64,000 nt of DNA from Aureobasidium sp. EXF-3400 (taxonomy: Eukaryota > Ascomycota > Dothideomycetes > Dothideales > Saccotheciaceae): NCBI GenBank assembly GCA_024195585.1, contig SWBL01000059.1:117983-181982 (forward strand). The letters are read 5' to 3'. The notes beneath the pieces are model-generated. The model was not told the origin of the DNA. It saw only the letters and a list, made by a program, of their open reading frames with translations, and ran no database searches. Both the position numbers and the translations under genes were made by a program. This document shows positions 21,873 through 31,662 of the stretch, piece by piece (the stretch's first letter is position 1; each line of letters opens with the position of its first letter).

Positions 21873-22976
21873 GACTTCGACATTGATTTGTGCACTGTAT
21901 CAGAAGGAAAAGGAGGAGGAGAAAGGAACAAGTAGAGTAGAGAAGGATTTCACGAGCTTCTTCGTTAGGATGCTTCTAAACGATCAACCTAGCCCCCGAG
22001 TCGCGATCTGGAGGCCTAGGGATTGGCGGTGCTGGAGATCGGGCAAGGGTCTCAATCTGAAAGGTGACGATGATCTTCCCACGGCGCTGCGACCCAATAT
22101 CTGCTGTTTTTCTGCGGTCGTTCTTTTGGAATTTCGAGACACGGGACGCCTTGATACGCCATCTTTTGAACTGACATGCTTCGTCATTATAAGATCTTAC
22201 TGCTATAATCGCTTGTTCCGGCAGTAGATAGCCGTCTTGGGGGTTTGCGAACGAGCATATCGGTGTTATCTTGGCAACATGCTGTGGGATTCACATTGCT
22301 CTACAATGCCCAGCACCTTGTTCGTGACAAGCAGGAACTGTTAAACCTTCTTTCCAATATCATGGCAAGGGTCTGTCTCATACAACAGATCTCCCCCCTT
22401 CTCATCAAACTCTACTGCCAGAAGAGTTTCCACACGTGGGATTTAGTTTGCATGTGTCAAAAAGAAGAAGATGATTGACAGAAAAGCTTCGAACCGCCAA
22501 GGGGTCCAGCGGATGTCACTCCATTCGGCTTCGGAGGGTAACTTTCCCGAGCGAGATCTATGATGATGATAATATGATGTTTGCTGTCCGAGGCAAGCAT
22601 GGCAGATAGCAACATGGGACAATGACTCTGCAAAAGGCCGGAGAGCAACCTCCTCAGACTCTTTTTGATAATTTGGACAATCGTTGGATGGAAACACATA
22701 ATCACCATCACGACCGGGATGCCTGAAGGAAAACCCCAAAACTCTAGTGACCATGACTCTGACAGCTTATTAATACAATTCGTGTGTGCAGGCTGTTCGG
22801 GGATTCAAACAGAAGAAACACGTGGGCTCATTTTAAAGGCGACTCTTCTAGCCGAAGTAGCAGTGAGCTGACATTGAGGCTCAAAAATTGCTCGATCCCA
22901 TAAATAAAATTTTGATGTCCAAGTTATAAAATGCAAAAAAAGAAGAATGCTCGAACTACGCTTGCAAAAGCCATGC
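21873..22976. other. Intergenic region with possible TYW2 first exon
   Basis: This 1.1-kb region may include a first exon and promoter of TYW2 at its left end. Minus-strand frames at about 22187-21984 and 22754-22443 are open but lack recognisable family character or, in the second case, an ATG start. No RNA gene is seen. Confidence 0.4.
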
Positions 22977-24561
22977 TTACAATGCCAAATGCGACGAAAC
23001 ATACTTGTCCCAATGCTCTTCTGTATCCGCCTGCTTCCAAGCCTCGACACCTCCAGAAACACCTTGTTCATCCACTGTCCAATGCCCGCTCTTGACATTC
23101 ATCAACCAATTCTCCAAAATGGCCGTCAATTTAGGTCCATGGCGTAAAGTAAATGGGTTAATGCCATGAGCATAAACCTCTGTATGGCTCTTTTGCATCA
23201 ACCTGCCATCACTGGTTCTAGCTTTCTTGTTTGCCCCCACCGCAAAGGGCAAAACAAGACGACAAGCATCTTCAAATGGATTCTCCTTGTTAGGGTAAGA
23301 ATCAAGATAAAGACCGCAAGGAACTTCTTGCACTGTACTGAATGGCCAGCGGAAATTTGCTTGTTTGGACGTTACCGTGCCTTCTGCGCGGAAAAACAAA
23401 AATGGCATTTTGATGCCTTCGGTTTCCTTCGGATAGCGTGCTGCAACGTGTTTGAAGGGTTGGTTGACGAATTCGGAGGCTTGAGGTAGGCGGATTCCTG
23501 GTGCCACGTACCAGATGCGCGGTTGGCGGGCGTGAGAAAGCAGATCGTAGGCAAATCCTCTGGGTACGCCTGCAGCGGAAAGGCCTGAGCGACTGCAGAG
23601 TGGAGTGGTGTTTGGGTCTTCTTCCTCGTCTCGTAATCCACTTTTGATTTCAATTATTGTGAACAACTCTTCCCAGAGTTTGAGACAGGAAGTCAAGTCA
23701 CCATGGGTGTAGGAGACCAGACTCCAAGGGTGTGTGTCGTAGCGTGACCGTCGGGCTCCAGTGTAAGGGTCGACTTTTGGTCCTGAAGGTGCAATTTCTT
23801 GCCATGAAGTTTGACCGTTCGCGTCTTCGACTGGTCCTAGACGTGGTTCGCGACCGATGGATTCGTGCAAGGCCACAGCTTTTCCGGCTTCAATCATGTC
23901 GATATATGCGCTGAGAATTGACTCTAGCCTTTGCCATGGCAATTTCTTGTCGTACAGGTCGAAGATATGCAAAAAGGTAGGCATGAAGATTGCCTTGCCG
24001 GTTTCTTGGTCCAATCTGCATTTCACAATTAGCTTTCTTTCCTTTTGATGTGTTCGACAATCATCTGCTTGCAATTTCTCCAAAGGTCGAAAGAGCGCGG
24101 ATTTTCCGTCGACATTCGGATTCTTCTTACACAATGCCACTCCGTTGGCTGACCAACTCCTTGTTCGTCATGTACAGAGTAATGAAACGATGCTTTTCTC
24201 CTTTGAGCGGCTTCTCGTTGTCATCCAGCAAATCCCCAAGATACAGCATTTCCCTCGGCTTGGCGACTCGACTGATGTAATAGAAGAAATGACTGCCATC
24301 TCCTCCAGGCAAATCAAAGATTTTCTTTAGAAACTTCACCAGAGAGGGTCGTAATAGAACTTCCAAGGTTGGGTTGCCGCGCTTCTGCCACCAGGTTTTG
24401 CGATCCATATCAGCGACCTTGCGGCCGCTGCGTAGCCAGCCGTAGATGGCTATCGTGTTATGTAGAGCAGCGCATCTGTCAAAGTCCAGTGCCGGTGTGT
24501 CTTTTGGTGGTCGTTGTGCCGAGACCCTCTGGTTGGCGATTGAAGCGAATGGGCTCGCCAT
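22977..24561 (-). CDS. Unrecognised two-exon protein (489 aa)
   Basis: Exons 24561-24131 and 24015-22977 on the minus strand join in phase through a GTAAGA donor and an ATGCAG acceptor, giving 489 residues from ATG 24559-24561. The N-terminal part contains ordered-looking segments (CAALHNTIAIYGWLRSGRKV, WWQKRGNPTLEVLLRPSLV) and HFFYYISRVAKPREMLYLGD. The second exon has PWQRLESILSAYIDMIEAGK, THPWSLVSYTHGDLTSCLKL and HGINPFTLRHGPKLTAILEN. There is no signal peptide or membrane segment. I do not recognise the family and propose no function. Without the intron the two halves lie in different frames that overlap by 14 bases, so the splice is needed to make one protein. Confidence 0.7.
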
Positions 24562-25665
24562 TTTGCAGTCTCACTCTGATGTGATGATTTTTTCTTCCGT
24601 TTCCTTCCAGTCCAGGAGAAAGGGCAAGTCAAGTACTGTCTTGTTGTATACAAGTGAGGGGTCCAAGAAGAGGGGTCAGCAGCAAGGTATGATTTGTGAG
24701 TAAGAAAGGCGCGGGTACGTATAAAAGTCCCCTTGCCGACGATGGCGTTCCGGGGTCGTGGTCTATATACTTTGGCAACGGCGCCAGGAAAAGAGGCAGA
24801 GCCGCGTGCGGAACGAACGGGGCTACGTAATGGGCGGTGCACTGGCCCAGTTGAGAATTGGGCAGAATAAGTAAAACGCAACGCGCACAGTAAAATAAAC
24901 AGGGAAGTGTTTCTATCAAGAAAGGGAAGGGTTGATTATAGGATAGTGCAGCAGTTTGCGTAGCGTACGTAGGTGGTTTAAGCCGAGTGCCTTGGGGTGT
25001 AACTTTGTATCTATCGTATAACAAGACTTGATTCCTTCCGCAACTTTTAGCTGCCCCCAGCGGAGAAACATGCACTATCCATTTCTCTAGCCCTGGATGA
25101 ATGCCATAAACATGATGGAAGAATCAATCATAGATTTTCCAGTGGCGACCTATTTTTCATATAATATTCAGTCATGTACCTATGACACAAGATGACCATC
25201 ACGGTTCTCTTGAATTTATCCACTGCGACCCTGCTGATCTTCATGTGGGTTTTGAGGGATTGATCCACCGGGCCGCATGAGGAAATTACCCGGTGGTTGG
25301 CTCCCAAAAGAAGACATGCAGGTCAGCAGATGTGGTACCTGGAGAACGACATGCGAACTCCATGTTTTCTGGAGCGCGTGATGGTCCCTTGGGCGTCGAG
25401 ACTCGAGAGTCGAGACTGCAAGAGCCGACCGTTTGGCCAAAGGCAAAGTCGACAAAAGTCCGTTGACCAGTGACGTAATCAAGGCGCTGGTCGTAAGCGA
25501 CATGTGCAGATGGTCATCGAGACCCAGCAGGCTGGGCATACCATAGCCATAGCGTGCTGGGTATGAGAAGCCACGTATACGCATGCGACCATGAGCAAGC
25601 GGGGTATAACAGCGTGTCTTTGCCTGTCACCGACCTGATGTGGTGAAGGGATCAGGCAGAAGAGA
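24562..25665. other. Gene-poor spacer of 1.1 kb
   Basis: Probable promoter of the gene at 24561 on the left and 3' region of the SET gene on the right. Open frames here have no family character or even codon use. A short run of CGAGACTCGAGAGTCGAGAC at 25397-25416 is a small local direct/inverted repeat. Confidence 0.45.
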
Positions 25666-26403
25666 CTACTTTCGGATGCGGACTTTGCCCACCTTTTGCT
25701 GGCCCTCTTTCGAATTGTCGTACTTCTTTGGGGGTGGGACCCAATCATCCTTCTTGTCCTTCCAGAAGCCCTTGCCGTAGCTGACAAGAATCTCCTCTCC
25801 TGGCCTGATACCATTCTTCCTCATACCAGTGGTGCCAGTGGTAACGACGAAGATACCGATCCATCTTTCCCACTTTCTTTCTCCAGTCTGGACCCAGATG
25901 TCGCGGAACTCGGCATTGGGTCTGTCAGCAATGCCACGGTAGTCGTTGATGAAGCGAGCTTCGTTGCCGGACTTTGCAGCGTCTTGAGAAAGATCGAGGT
26001 CTCGGTCGAGCGAGATATCGTACTCAGAGTCGGGATCGGTGTCTTTGGGGTTGTTGGTGTGCATGAGACCAATGTATGGGAGAATGAAGTTGCCAGGATA
26101 GTAGTGCTTCTTTGCGGCTAGGCCAAACTGGCCATTGGCAGGATGCTCGGGGTCATTGAGAGGGACGATGCGGACGTCAGGATTAGGGAAGGCAAGATTC
26201 TCGGCAGAGAAACGTGTAAACGAGGCAGTGGCAGCTGTCGGGGTGTTGAGGATCTTGAGAGCGAGGGCAGATACGGCTGGCGAGATTTTGGGACGGCGCA
26301 GGTACTCGATGTTTTCGGGCCAGTCGATAGGCAATTCCTCTTGCAGGACTTCTTCTCCTTGTGAGAGGTGGTCCTCTTGCGGCGTCTCTTCTTGTTGCGA
26401 CAT
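25666..26403 (-). CDS. Small SET-domain protein (245 aa)
   Basis: A single exon on the minus strand starts at ATG 26401-26403. After an acidic N-terminus, residues 85-220 form a SET-like domain: RIVPLNDPEHPANGQFGLAA, a catalytic-region motif EARFINDYRGI in place of the canonical RFxNHxC, PNAEFRDIWV, and GEEILVSYGKGFW matching the C-terminal GEELxxxYG signature. There is no post-SET cysteine cluster. Such proteins methylate histones or other proteins; with N-D-Y replacing N-H-S the target may not be histone. The tail is basic (KVGKVRIRK). It is divergent from UBA4 across 149 bp, so the two promoters must overlap. Confidence 0.75.
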   Translation of the reverse strand: MSQQEETPQEDHLSQGEEVLQEELPIDWPENIEYLRRPKISPAVSALALKILNTPTAATASFTRFSAENLAFPNPDVRIVPLNDPEHPANGQFGLAAKKHYYPGNFILPYIGLMHTNNPKDTDPDSEYDISLDRDLDLSQDAAKSGNEARFINDYRGIADRPNAEFRDIWVQTGERKWERWIGIFVVTTGTTGMRKNGIRPGEEILVSYGKGFWKDKKDDWVPPPKKYDNSKEGQQKVGKVRIRK

Positions 26404-26552
26404 TGTTGGTGGTTGTAGGATGGGCAGGCGCAAAATGGCGCAAAAACTTTCTGTTCTCATTGCGGGAAGCGCGACTGCTGCCCCGCGCTGCCCGCTCCTT
26501 CTCCCATCCTCGACCCTCCAGACCCTCGACACTTGACTCGTACAGATCAACC
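26404..26552. promoter_or_regulatory. Compact bidirectional promoter, SET gene and UBA4
   Basis: Only 149 bp separate the two start codons. The UBA4 reading frame is open through the spacer from about 26361, but the conserved N-terminus (MDNVFSTSAVDAQVEALRQQ) supports the 26553 start. No TATA box is visible. Confidence 0.6.
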
Positions 26553-28022
26553 ATGGATAACGTCTTTTCGACGTCGGCCGTCGATGCTCAGGTCGAAGCT
26601 CTTCGCCAGCAGATTCAGGACACCGAGGACCAACTTTCTCAACTGCGAGAACAACTAGCCCATGCCGAACAAGTTCAACACCGCGCCCGAGATGCTGGCA
26701 AGCTCGAGACGGACTGGCAGCAAGAGATTATGGGCGCTTTGAACAACCCTCAACACCAGTATTACCAGGAACCCGACCCGCAACAAAGATTCGCCCTCAG
26801 CAATACCGAGTTTAAACGCTATGCTCGTCAACTCATCATGCCTCAGGTCGGCCTGCAAGGTCAACTACGATTGAAGGCTGCTCGAGTCCTGATCGTTGGC
26901 GCTGGAGGTCTAGGATGTCCCGCTGCTGCATACCTGGCTGGCGCGGGCGTCGGCACTCTGGGTCTTGTAGACGGTGACACTGTAGAAGAATCGAACTTGC
27001 ATCGCCAGATCGCTCATTCGACCGATCGCGTCGACGTCTTCAAGGTTGACAGTGCAATTACCTACCTACGCGGCTTGAATCCAAATCTCAACTATATCCC
27101 TCACAGAGCTCATCTCACTCCCTCATCTGCATTGGACATCTTCGATAACTACGATTTTGTACTAGACTGTACAGATCATCCTACTTCACGCTACCTCATC
27201 TCGGATGCCTGTGTTTTGTCAGGAAAGCCTCTAGTATCAGCCTCGGCTCTGCGTACAGAAGGCCAATTAACTGTTCTAAACAACCCTCCACGAGCCCCTG
27301 GCGCACCAGACGGTGGTCCCTGCTACCGATGCGTCTTCCCACGCCCACCACCTGCCGAGTCCGTTGTCAGCTGCGGAGAGGGCGGTATTCTGGGTCCCGT
27401 AGTAGGCGTTATGGGTGTCCTCCAAGCCCTGGAGACTCTCAAACTCATCACCTCTCCTCCGGATGCAGCAGCACCTCCTCCTTCCCTCCTTCTCTTTTCC
27501 GCCTACAGCATACCTCAATTCAGGAATGTGAAGCTTCGTTCGAGACGTGTCGACTGTGCTTCATGTTCCGCGAACCACACAGTTACAGAGTCCAGTTTGA
27601 CTTCCGGCTCAATGGACTATGTGGCCTTCTGCGGCGTCACAAACCCTGTCGATATACTCCCACCTTCATCCCGCATAAGCGCTGGCGATCTTCTCTCAAT
27701 TCTCGCATCTGCATCGCCACACGACGACGATGGTCCAATCCTTCTTGACGTACGGGACCCCACGCAATTCGAGTTGTGTAGCCTTCCTAACAGCATAAAC
27801 CTCCCCTACCAAGGCCTTCAAACTCGTCTCCGCGACGACACACAGATCCTCGAAGATCTCAAGGGCAGAGATGTGCTGGTCGTCTGCAAACTAGGCAACG
27901 ATTCTCAACTCGCCGTACAAATGCTGTCTTCCACGACTCCGGAAATCAACAGTATCAAAGACGTACGAGGTGGCTTCCGTGCATGGAGAGATGAGGTCGA
28001 CTCTGAATGGCCCGACTATTAG
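26553..28022 (+). CDS. UBA4: UBA4, adenylyltransferase and sulfurtransferase for URM1 and tRNA thiolation
   Basis: A single exon encodes 489 residues. A coiled coil (12-45) precedes an E1/ThiF domain (about 80-330) with the ATP site RVLIVGAGGLGCPAAAYL (111-128), zinc cysteines C257/C260 and C335/C338, and the E1 active-site cysteine C274 in ESVVSCGEGG. A rhodanese domain (about 375-489) carries the persulfide loop VVCKLGNDSQLA with C445. UBA4 adenylates and thiocarboxylates the ubiquitin-like URM1, supplying sulfur for 2-thiouridine at tRNA wobble positions and enabling urmylation; the human MOCS3 homologue also serves molybdopterin synthesis. All catalytic residues I can check are present. 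Confidence 0.96.
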   Translation: MDNVFSTSAVDAQVEALRQQIQDTEDQLSQLREQLAHAEQVQHRARDAGKLETDWQQEIMGALNNPQHQYYQEPDPQQRFALSNTEFKRYARQLIMPQVGLQGQLRLKAARVLIVGAGGLGCPAAAYLAGAGVGTLGLVDGDTVEESNLHRQIAHSTDRVDVFKVDSAITYLRGLNPNLNYIPHRAHLTPSSALDIFDNYDFVLDCTDHPTSRYLISDACVLSGKPLVSASALRTEGQLTVLNNPPRAPGAPDGGPCYRCVFPRPPPAESVVSCGEGGILGPVVGVMGVLQALETLKLITSPPDAAAPPPSLLLFSAYSIPQFRNVKLRSRRVDCASCSANHTVTESSLTSGSMDYVAFCGVTNPVDILPPSSRISAGDLLSILASASPHDDDGPILLDVRDPTQFELCSLPNSINLPYQGLQTRLRDDTQILEDLKGRDVLVVCKLGNDSQLAVQMLSSTTPEINSIKDVRGGFRAWRDEVDSEWPDY

Positions 28023-28085
28023 ATTTGAATGTACTGCATCAAGATGCACTTAATATATCCAGCGTCAGCGCCTTTCACGCATGTT

Positions 28086-28850
28086 CTACGTGTACCCAGC
28101 ATGTTTCAATCCCTCAATCATGCCTCCACTCATCAACGCCCACCTCAGCACATTGAATCCCTGCACCTCGCCTCCAGCCGCAGCTCCGAACCCCCTAACA
28201 AACTCCTCTGCGACCCTGATGCCCCTAAGCACTACCCTTCCCTCTTCTGTCTTGTCCAAAAACGATGCAATCCACTGCTCCAATTCTTTTTCCTCCCCAG
28301 ATCCTATAATGCTCTTATTCACTGAAGCAGAGAAACCAATCAACTGCTTGAGCACCACAGCAGCCTGAGCAGCAAATTGTCTATACCTTAGTCCTTGCCC
28401 ACAAAACTCGATGTTGGAGAAGTAAGGCAGGACATCAGAGTATTCGACGAAACACTCTGTCCATTTTCGCAACTCTTGCATTGAGAGGATGCCCTTGTTG
28501 ACGTGCTTGAATTTGAGCTTTCCTAGCCTTCCACAGTGGTTTTCTCGTAGCCATTGGAGTGCTTTGGTGAGACATGTAACTCCGTCATCGAGAGGCGACC
28601 GGAGATCGTAGATTAAAGTGCTGGTGTTGTAATGTAGAGCTATGGTTTCGTTGCGTAGCAGAGAGCAAGTTCGTGAAATTGGTGGAGAGATCCAGGTATT
28701 GTGGCTGCAATATTGGGATAGTAAAGACGGTGTCCGTGAGGAGTAATCTTCAAGATAGTATGAGTAGATCTGAAGACGAAGTTCGGTTGGAAGGCAGAGA
28801 AAGGTCGATTCTTGGGAGGGAACTGGTGTGAAGCTGAGTGTTGAAGCCAT
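28086..28850 (-). CDS. Fungal F-box-like (LPTELR) protein
   Basis: A single minus-strand exon of 254 residues starts at ATG 28848-28850. The N-terminus has TFLCLPTELRLQIYSYYLED followed by SRTCSLLRNETIALHYNTST, the F-box-like pattern shared with the gene at 19791. The rest is unique and alpha-helical in character, ending AGYT. The stop lies 64 bp from the UBA4 stop, so the two transcripts converge. A substrate-receptor role for a ubiquitin ligase is possible but untested. The gene is not a close copy of the 19791 gene outside the motif. Confidence 0.72.
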   Translation of the reverse strand: MASTLSFTPVPSQESTFLCLPTELRLQIYSYYLEDYSSRTPSLLSQYCSHNTWISPPISRTCSLLRNETIALHYNTSTLIYDLRSPLDDGVTCLTKALQWLRENHCGRLGKLKFKHVNKGILSMQELRKWTECFVEYSDVLPYFSNIEFCGQGLRYRQFAAQAAVVLKQLIGFSASVNKSIIGSGEEKELEQWIASFLDKTEEGRVVLRGIRVAEEFVRGFGAAAGGEVQGFNVLRWALMSGGMIEGLKHAGYT

Positions 28851-29616
28851 GATTTGTCGTTTTCAAGACCACTACTAGACTTCTTGAAGATCGATAGTTG
28901 ACTTCTGAGTGTAGAAAGGGTATAGATTACAACAAAGATCGGATATGATGGTAGAATAGAGTAGAGAGGACTTGGTGGGACCTCTAGTTTTTATCAGATC
29001 ATCTAAGATCACGAAAAAGGGCTGATCAATCTGATAAGATTTACCTAATCAACGCGATATCGGCTTGCGTGCGCCCTTCGTGACTTCCTCCTAAAAGCGT
29101 TTCGTGTTTCATGCCTGGAAGAAGGGTTGATCTGGCTTGTAAACAAAGGCAGAGATAGTTTGTCAAGTGAATCTTATCACTAGGAACGTCGAAGCATGAA
29201 GTGCCAAAGATTGGCTAATATGGAAAGGAATCAGGATTGTGAAGTTGCATAGTAATGCACGATGCATAAATTTGTGTCAAGTCCGACATCGTTCAGGTTA
29301 AAATGTGTCACTGTATGCTCTCTATACCACGACAACTCTGTGTTTTTGTACGGTCCAAGCTTCTCAAAAAGTTTATGGATTAGATTCCAAGGCCCGCTAT
29401 CGATACAGACAGTGCTAGATCTGGCATCAAGCCTTCCTCGACTCTAATCAATTGAGGACGACGAAATTCATTGCAAGAACAAAGGTATCTAGTCACATAT
29501 CTGCATGAATATCAGGATCTTTGCTAAACTATCTTAACAGCATAATTTCATTGAACTCGGGACTTGTACGGTCATACTATCCGCATCTCTAAGGATTCAT
29601 AACTAGGACCACCAAT
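28851..29616. other. Divergent spacer, F-box-like gene and RWD gene
   Basis: This A/T-rich 766-bp spacer with GATC/GATAAG-rich stretches at about 28985-29050 lies between outward-facing starts. No coding or RNA gene is seen. Confidence 0.5.
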
Positions 29617-30474
29617 ATGGCTTCTACCCACCCCCTCCCACCAGATCTCTTGGAGTCTCAAATCTCAACTCTCGATCTGCTTCTCGCCATGTTCCCAGAC
29701 GAGTCCGAGTTTGACATTACACCTTCAGACTTGGATCTCATTACAAGCATTCGGGACAATGGCAGTGAAAGCATAACATCATCACTGCCTTCAGAAATCC
29801 ATTTAGCTCTACACGTATCACTGGATCCTACACACTCTATTCAAGTCAATGTAACAGCACCGTTGCGAAGTGTAGAGTCAGAACCAATGGAAGCACCACC
29901 GATATCGTTTTCATTACGGCAACCTACATGGCTGGACAAAGCGAGTTTAGCTGCTTTATCATGCTCTCTTCCCGAGGACATCTTTAGCGCCTTGGATACC
30001 TTACGAGATCAAGGAACCTCCTTAATTCCCACCTCAGCCACACCCATAGAGTCCAAAGTATCCACTGGTCCCTTAGTACGCGTATGGTTCTACTTCCCCT
30101 CCCTCAGCACACGCGAAAAGCGCCAACACATGGTCGACTGGGCACCCTCCTACTCCCTCACCGGTTTCGTTCTGGCCGGCAAACCAGGCATGCTCTGTCT
30201 CGAAGGCTCTGGCTCCAACATCGACGCCTACATGAATGAAATAAAAACAGTCTCTTGGGGAGATATTCCCTCGCATCAGAAAAAAGTGTCTGAGAGGTAT
30301 AGGGAAACTGGTGATGAGGTGAAGAGGGCGTTTGAGGGTATGATTGAAATTACGGATTTGGTGGGGGAGAAGCATGGTGCTAGGCAGAATAGGGGGGATA
30401 TGGCTGCTATAGAGGCTTGGTTGAAGGAAAGGGGGTTGGGGGATATGTTTGAGAGTGTGATTTTGCAGAGTTAG
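29617..30474 (+). CDS. RWD-domain protein with DUF1115-type C-terminus (RWDD2-like)
   Basis: A single exon encodes 285 residues. The N-terminal RWD-like domain (about 5-120) starts LESQISTLDLLLAMFPDESE, the usual helix of this fold. The C-terminal domain (about 150-280) holds the distinctive RVWFYFPSLSTREKRQHMVD, PSYSLTGFVLAGKPGMLCLE and IKTVSWGDIPSHQKKVSERY. This arrangement matches RWDD2-type proteins. The RWD fold generally mediates protein-protein contacts; no enzyme activity is known for this family. The ATG at 29617 is preceded by in-frame noncoding sequence and begins the conserved helix region. Confidence 0.85.
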   Translation: MASTHPLPPDLLESQISTLDLLLAMFPDESEFDITPSDLDLITSIRDNGSESITSSLPSEIHLALHVSLDPTHSIQVNVTAPLRSVESEPMEAPPISFSLRQPTWLDKASLAALSCSLPEDIFSALDTLRDQGTSLIPTSATPIESKVSTGPLVRVWFYFPSLSTREKRQHMVDWAPSYSLTGFVLAGKPGMLCLEGSGSNIDAYMNEIKTVSWGDIPSHQKKVSERYRETGDEVKRAFEGMIEITDLVGEKHGARQNRGDMAAIEAWLKERGLGDMFESVILQS

Positions 30475-30842
30475 ATAGAACATTACAGAGACGAAGAGAG
30501 CGAAAGCATTTTGGGGAAATGATAGTTCTGGTTTTGTTTCTTGGTGTCTTTCTTTTTGGTTCAAGCACATTTGCCTTCCCTTTGCACTTTTCATCACAAC
30601 CACATTCGACTCTCTTGCATTTCCCCTCCAGCATATTTGCCTTCGCTCTAACGATTGATGACAGCCATTAATCCTTCGTCGTCATAACAATGTATGACAC
30701 CCTCTTCGAAACCATTCAAAGAGAGACCACATCACTTCTCCTCCCCTGATTCGTCATCTCAATCAACAAAAGCCATCAATAAACCTCCTCTCCATCTCCA
30801 TCTCACTCATCTTCCAGCCCCAAGAAGTTGTAACCAGCAACC
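30475..30842. other. Convergent 3' spacer
   Basis: This 368-bp T/C-rich spacer lies between two convergent genes. No feature is visible. Confidence 0.45.
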
Positions 30843-31067
30843 TCATTTAGTGGCACCTGCCTCTCTCTCAAGCAACTCCTTGGTATGAGTGGGACAACGC
30901 TTGTTGACACTCTCATGCACTTCAGTAGAAACATTGTCCCACTCAGGGCAGATGAACACGGAATCCCATGTCACTTCGGTGCTGGCCTTGCGAGCAGGGC
31001 TGCAGAAGTCTTGATGTTTTTGGATGCAACCGCAAAGCATGTATGTGGTGATTCGTGCGCGACACAT
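30843..31067 (-). CDS. Small cysteine-containing protein (74 aa), unknown
   Basis: A minus-strand frame from ATG 31065-31067 encodes 74 residues. It starts MCRARITTYMLCGCIQKHQD and contains cysteines at positions 2, 12, 14 and 22, a later VFICPEWDN and a final RCPTHTKELLEREAG. Spacing such as C-G-C...C...C...C-P resembles small zinc-binding proteins common in Dothideomycetes, and the gene at 46026 begins similarly (MCEKGILIWTCGCTHL). No signal peptide is present, so it is probably intracellular. Function unknown. The frame is open further upstream, but composition there is low-complexity. Confidence 0.5.
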   Translation of the reverse strand: MCRARITTYMLCGCIQKHQDFCSPARKASTEVTWDSVFICPEWDNVSTEVHESVNKRCPTHTKELLEREAGATK

Positions 31068-31662
31068 GACGGAGTGTGGTTGAATTGATGATAGCTGTTT
31101 GGGATGGAGAGATCGATAAGGCACAGTTGGATTGTGTTGATGTTGATTCGAGTTTGGTCGATGGATTTGGGGCGGATGGTTTGCTGTTGACTTTAAAGGA
31201 TGGGTCTTTGTGTACGAGTGGATGTCAATCGGTGCTATGAAAATGGTTCTTGAGTTGAGATGATTCGATCGTATTGATGAAGGATGTTGTTTTTGGCCAA
31301 GGAGCAAGAATTGTTTGCGTCAAGGATACAAGTACGAAAACTCCTCCATCGTACCTTCACGTTCCTGCATTAGTTGTGTGCGCGTGGCACAGCACGTGGC
31401 GTTGTTATACCATAAGTTGTGGAAGGTACGACTGGCATTGCTTTCTCATCTTGATCCGGTGTATGAAGGCATGCGGAAGCACATGTTTGGTACTGAGTCA
31501 ATTCATGAGCCCACGCATAGCACTATCGACAGCCTCTGCCGGGATGATATGTGTGTTGGTTGTGTATGCGGAGAAGACAAAATAATGGTTGGGGATGGTG
31601 AGAAGTACAGCTAATGTATTACTGGAGCAAGAGTGTTACTCAGTTGTTCAAGGCTCTGTGTG
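31068..31662. other. Intergenic region with an undecided open frame
   Basis: A plus-strand frame at about 31315-31614 encodes a Cys-rich tail (SLCRDDMCVGCVCGEDK) but has no convincing ATG or splice partner. I leave it unassigned. Confidence 0.3.

Noticed and set aside
22443..22754. Minus-strand 103-codon open frame
   Set aside because: No ATG start and no family character; ends in a poly-Phe stretch typical of noncoding T-rich DNA.
25390..25425. Local CGAGACTCGAGAGTCGAGAC repeat
   Set aside because: Too short to be a mobile element end or array; probably chance palindromic sequence.
31274..31614. Plus-strand frame with Cys-rich tail (SLCRDDMCVGCVCGEDK)
   Set aside because: No ATG in the better frame, no splice partner found, and no family similarity; kept only as an unassigned note in the spacer entry.
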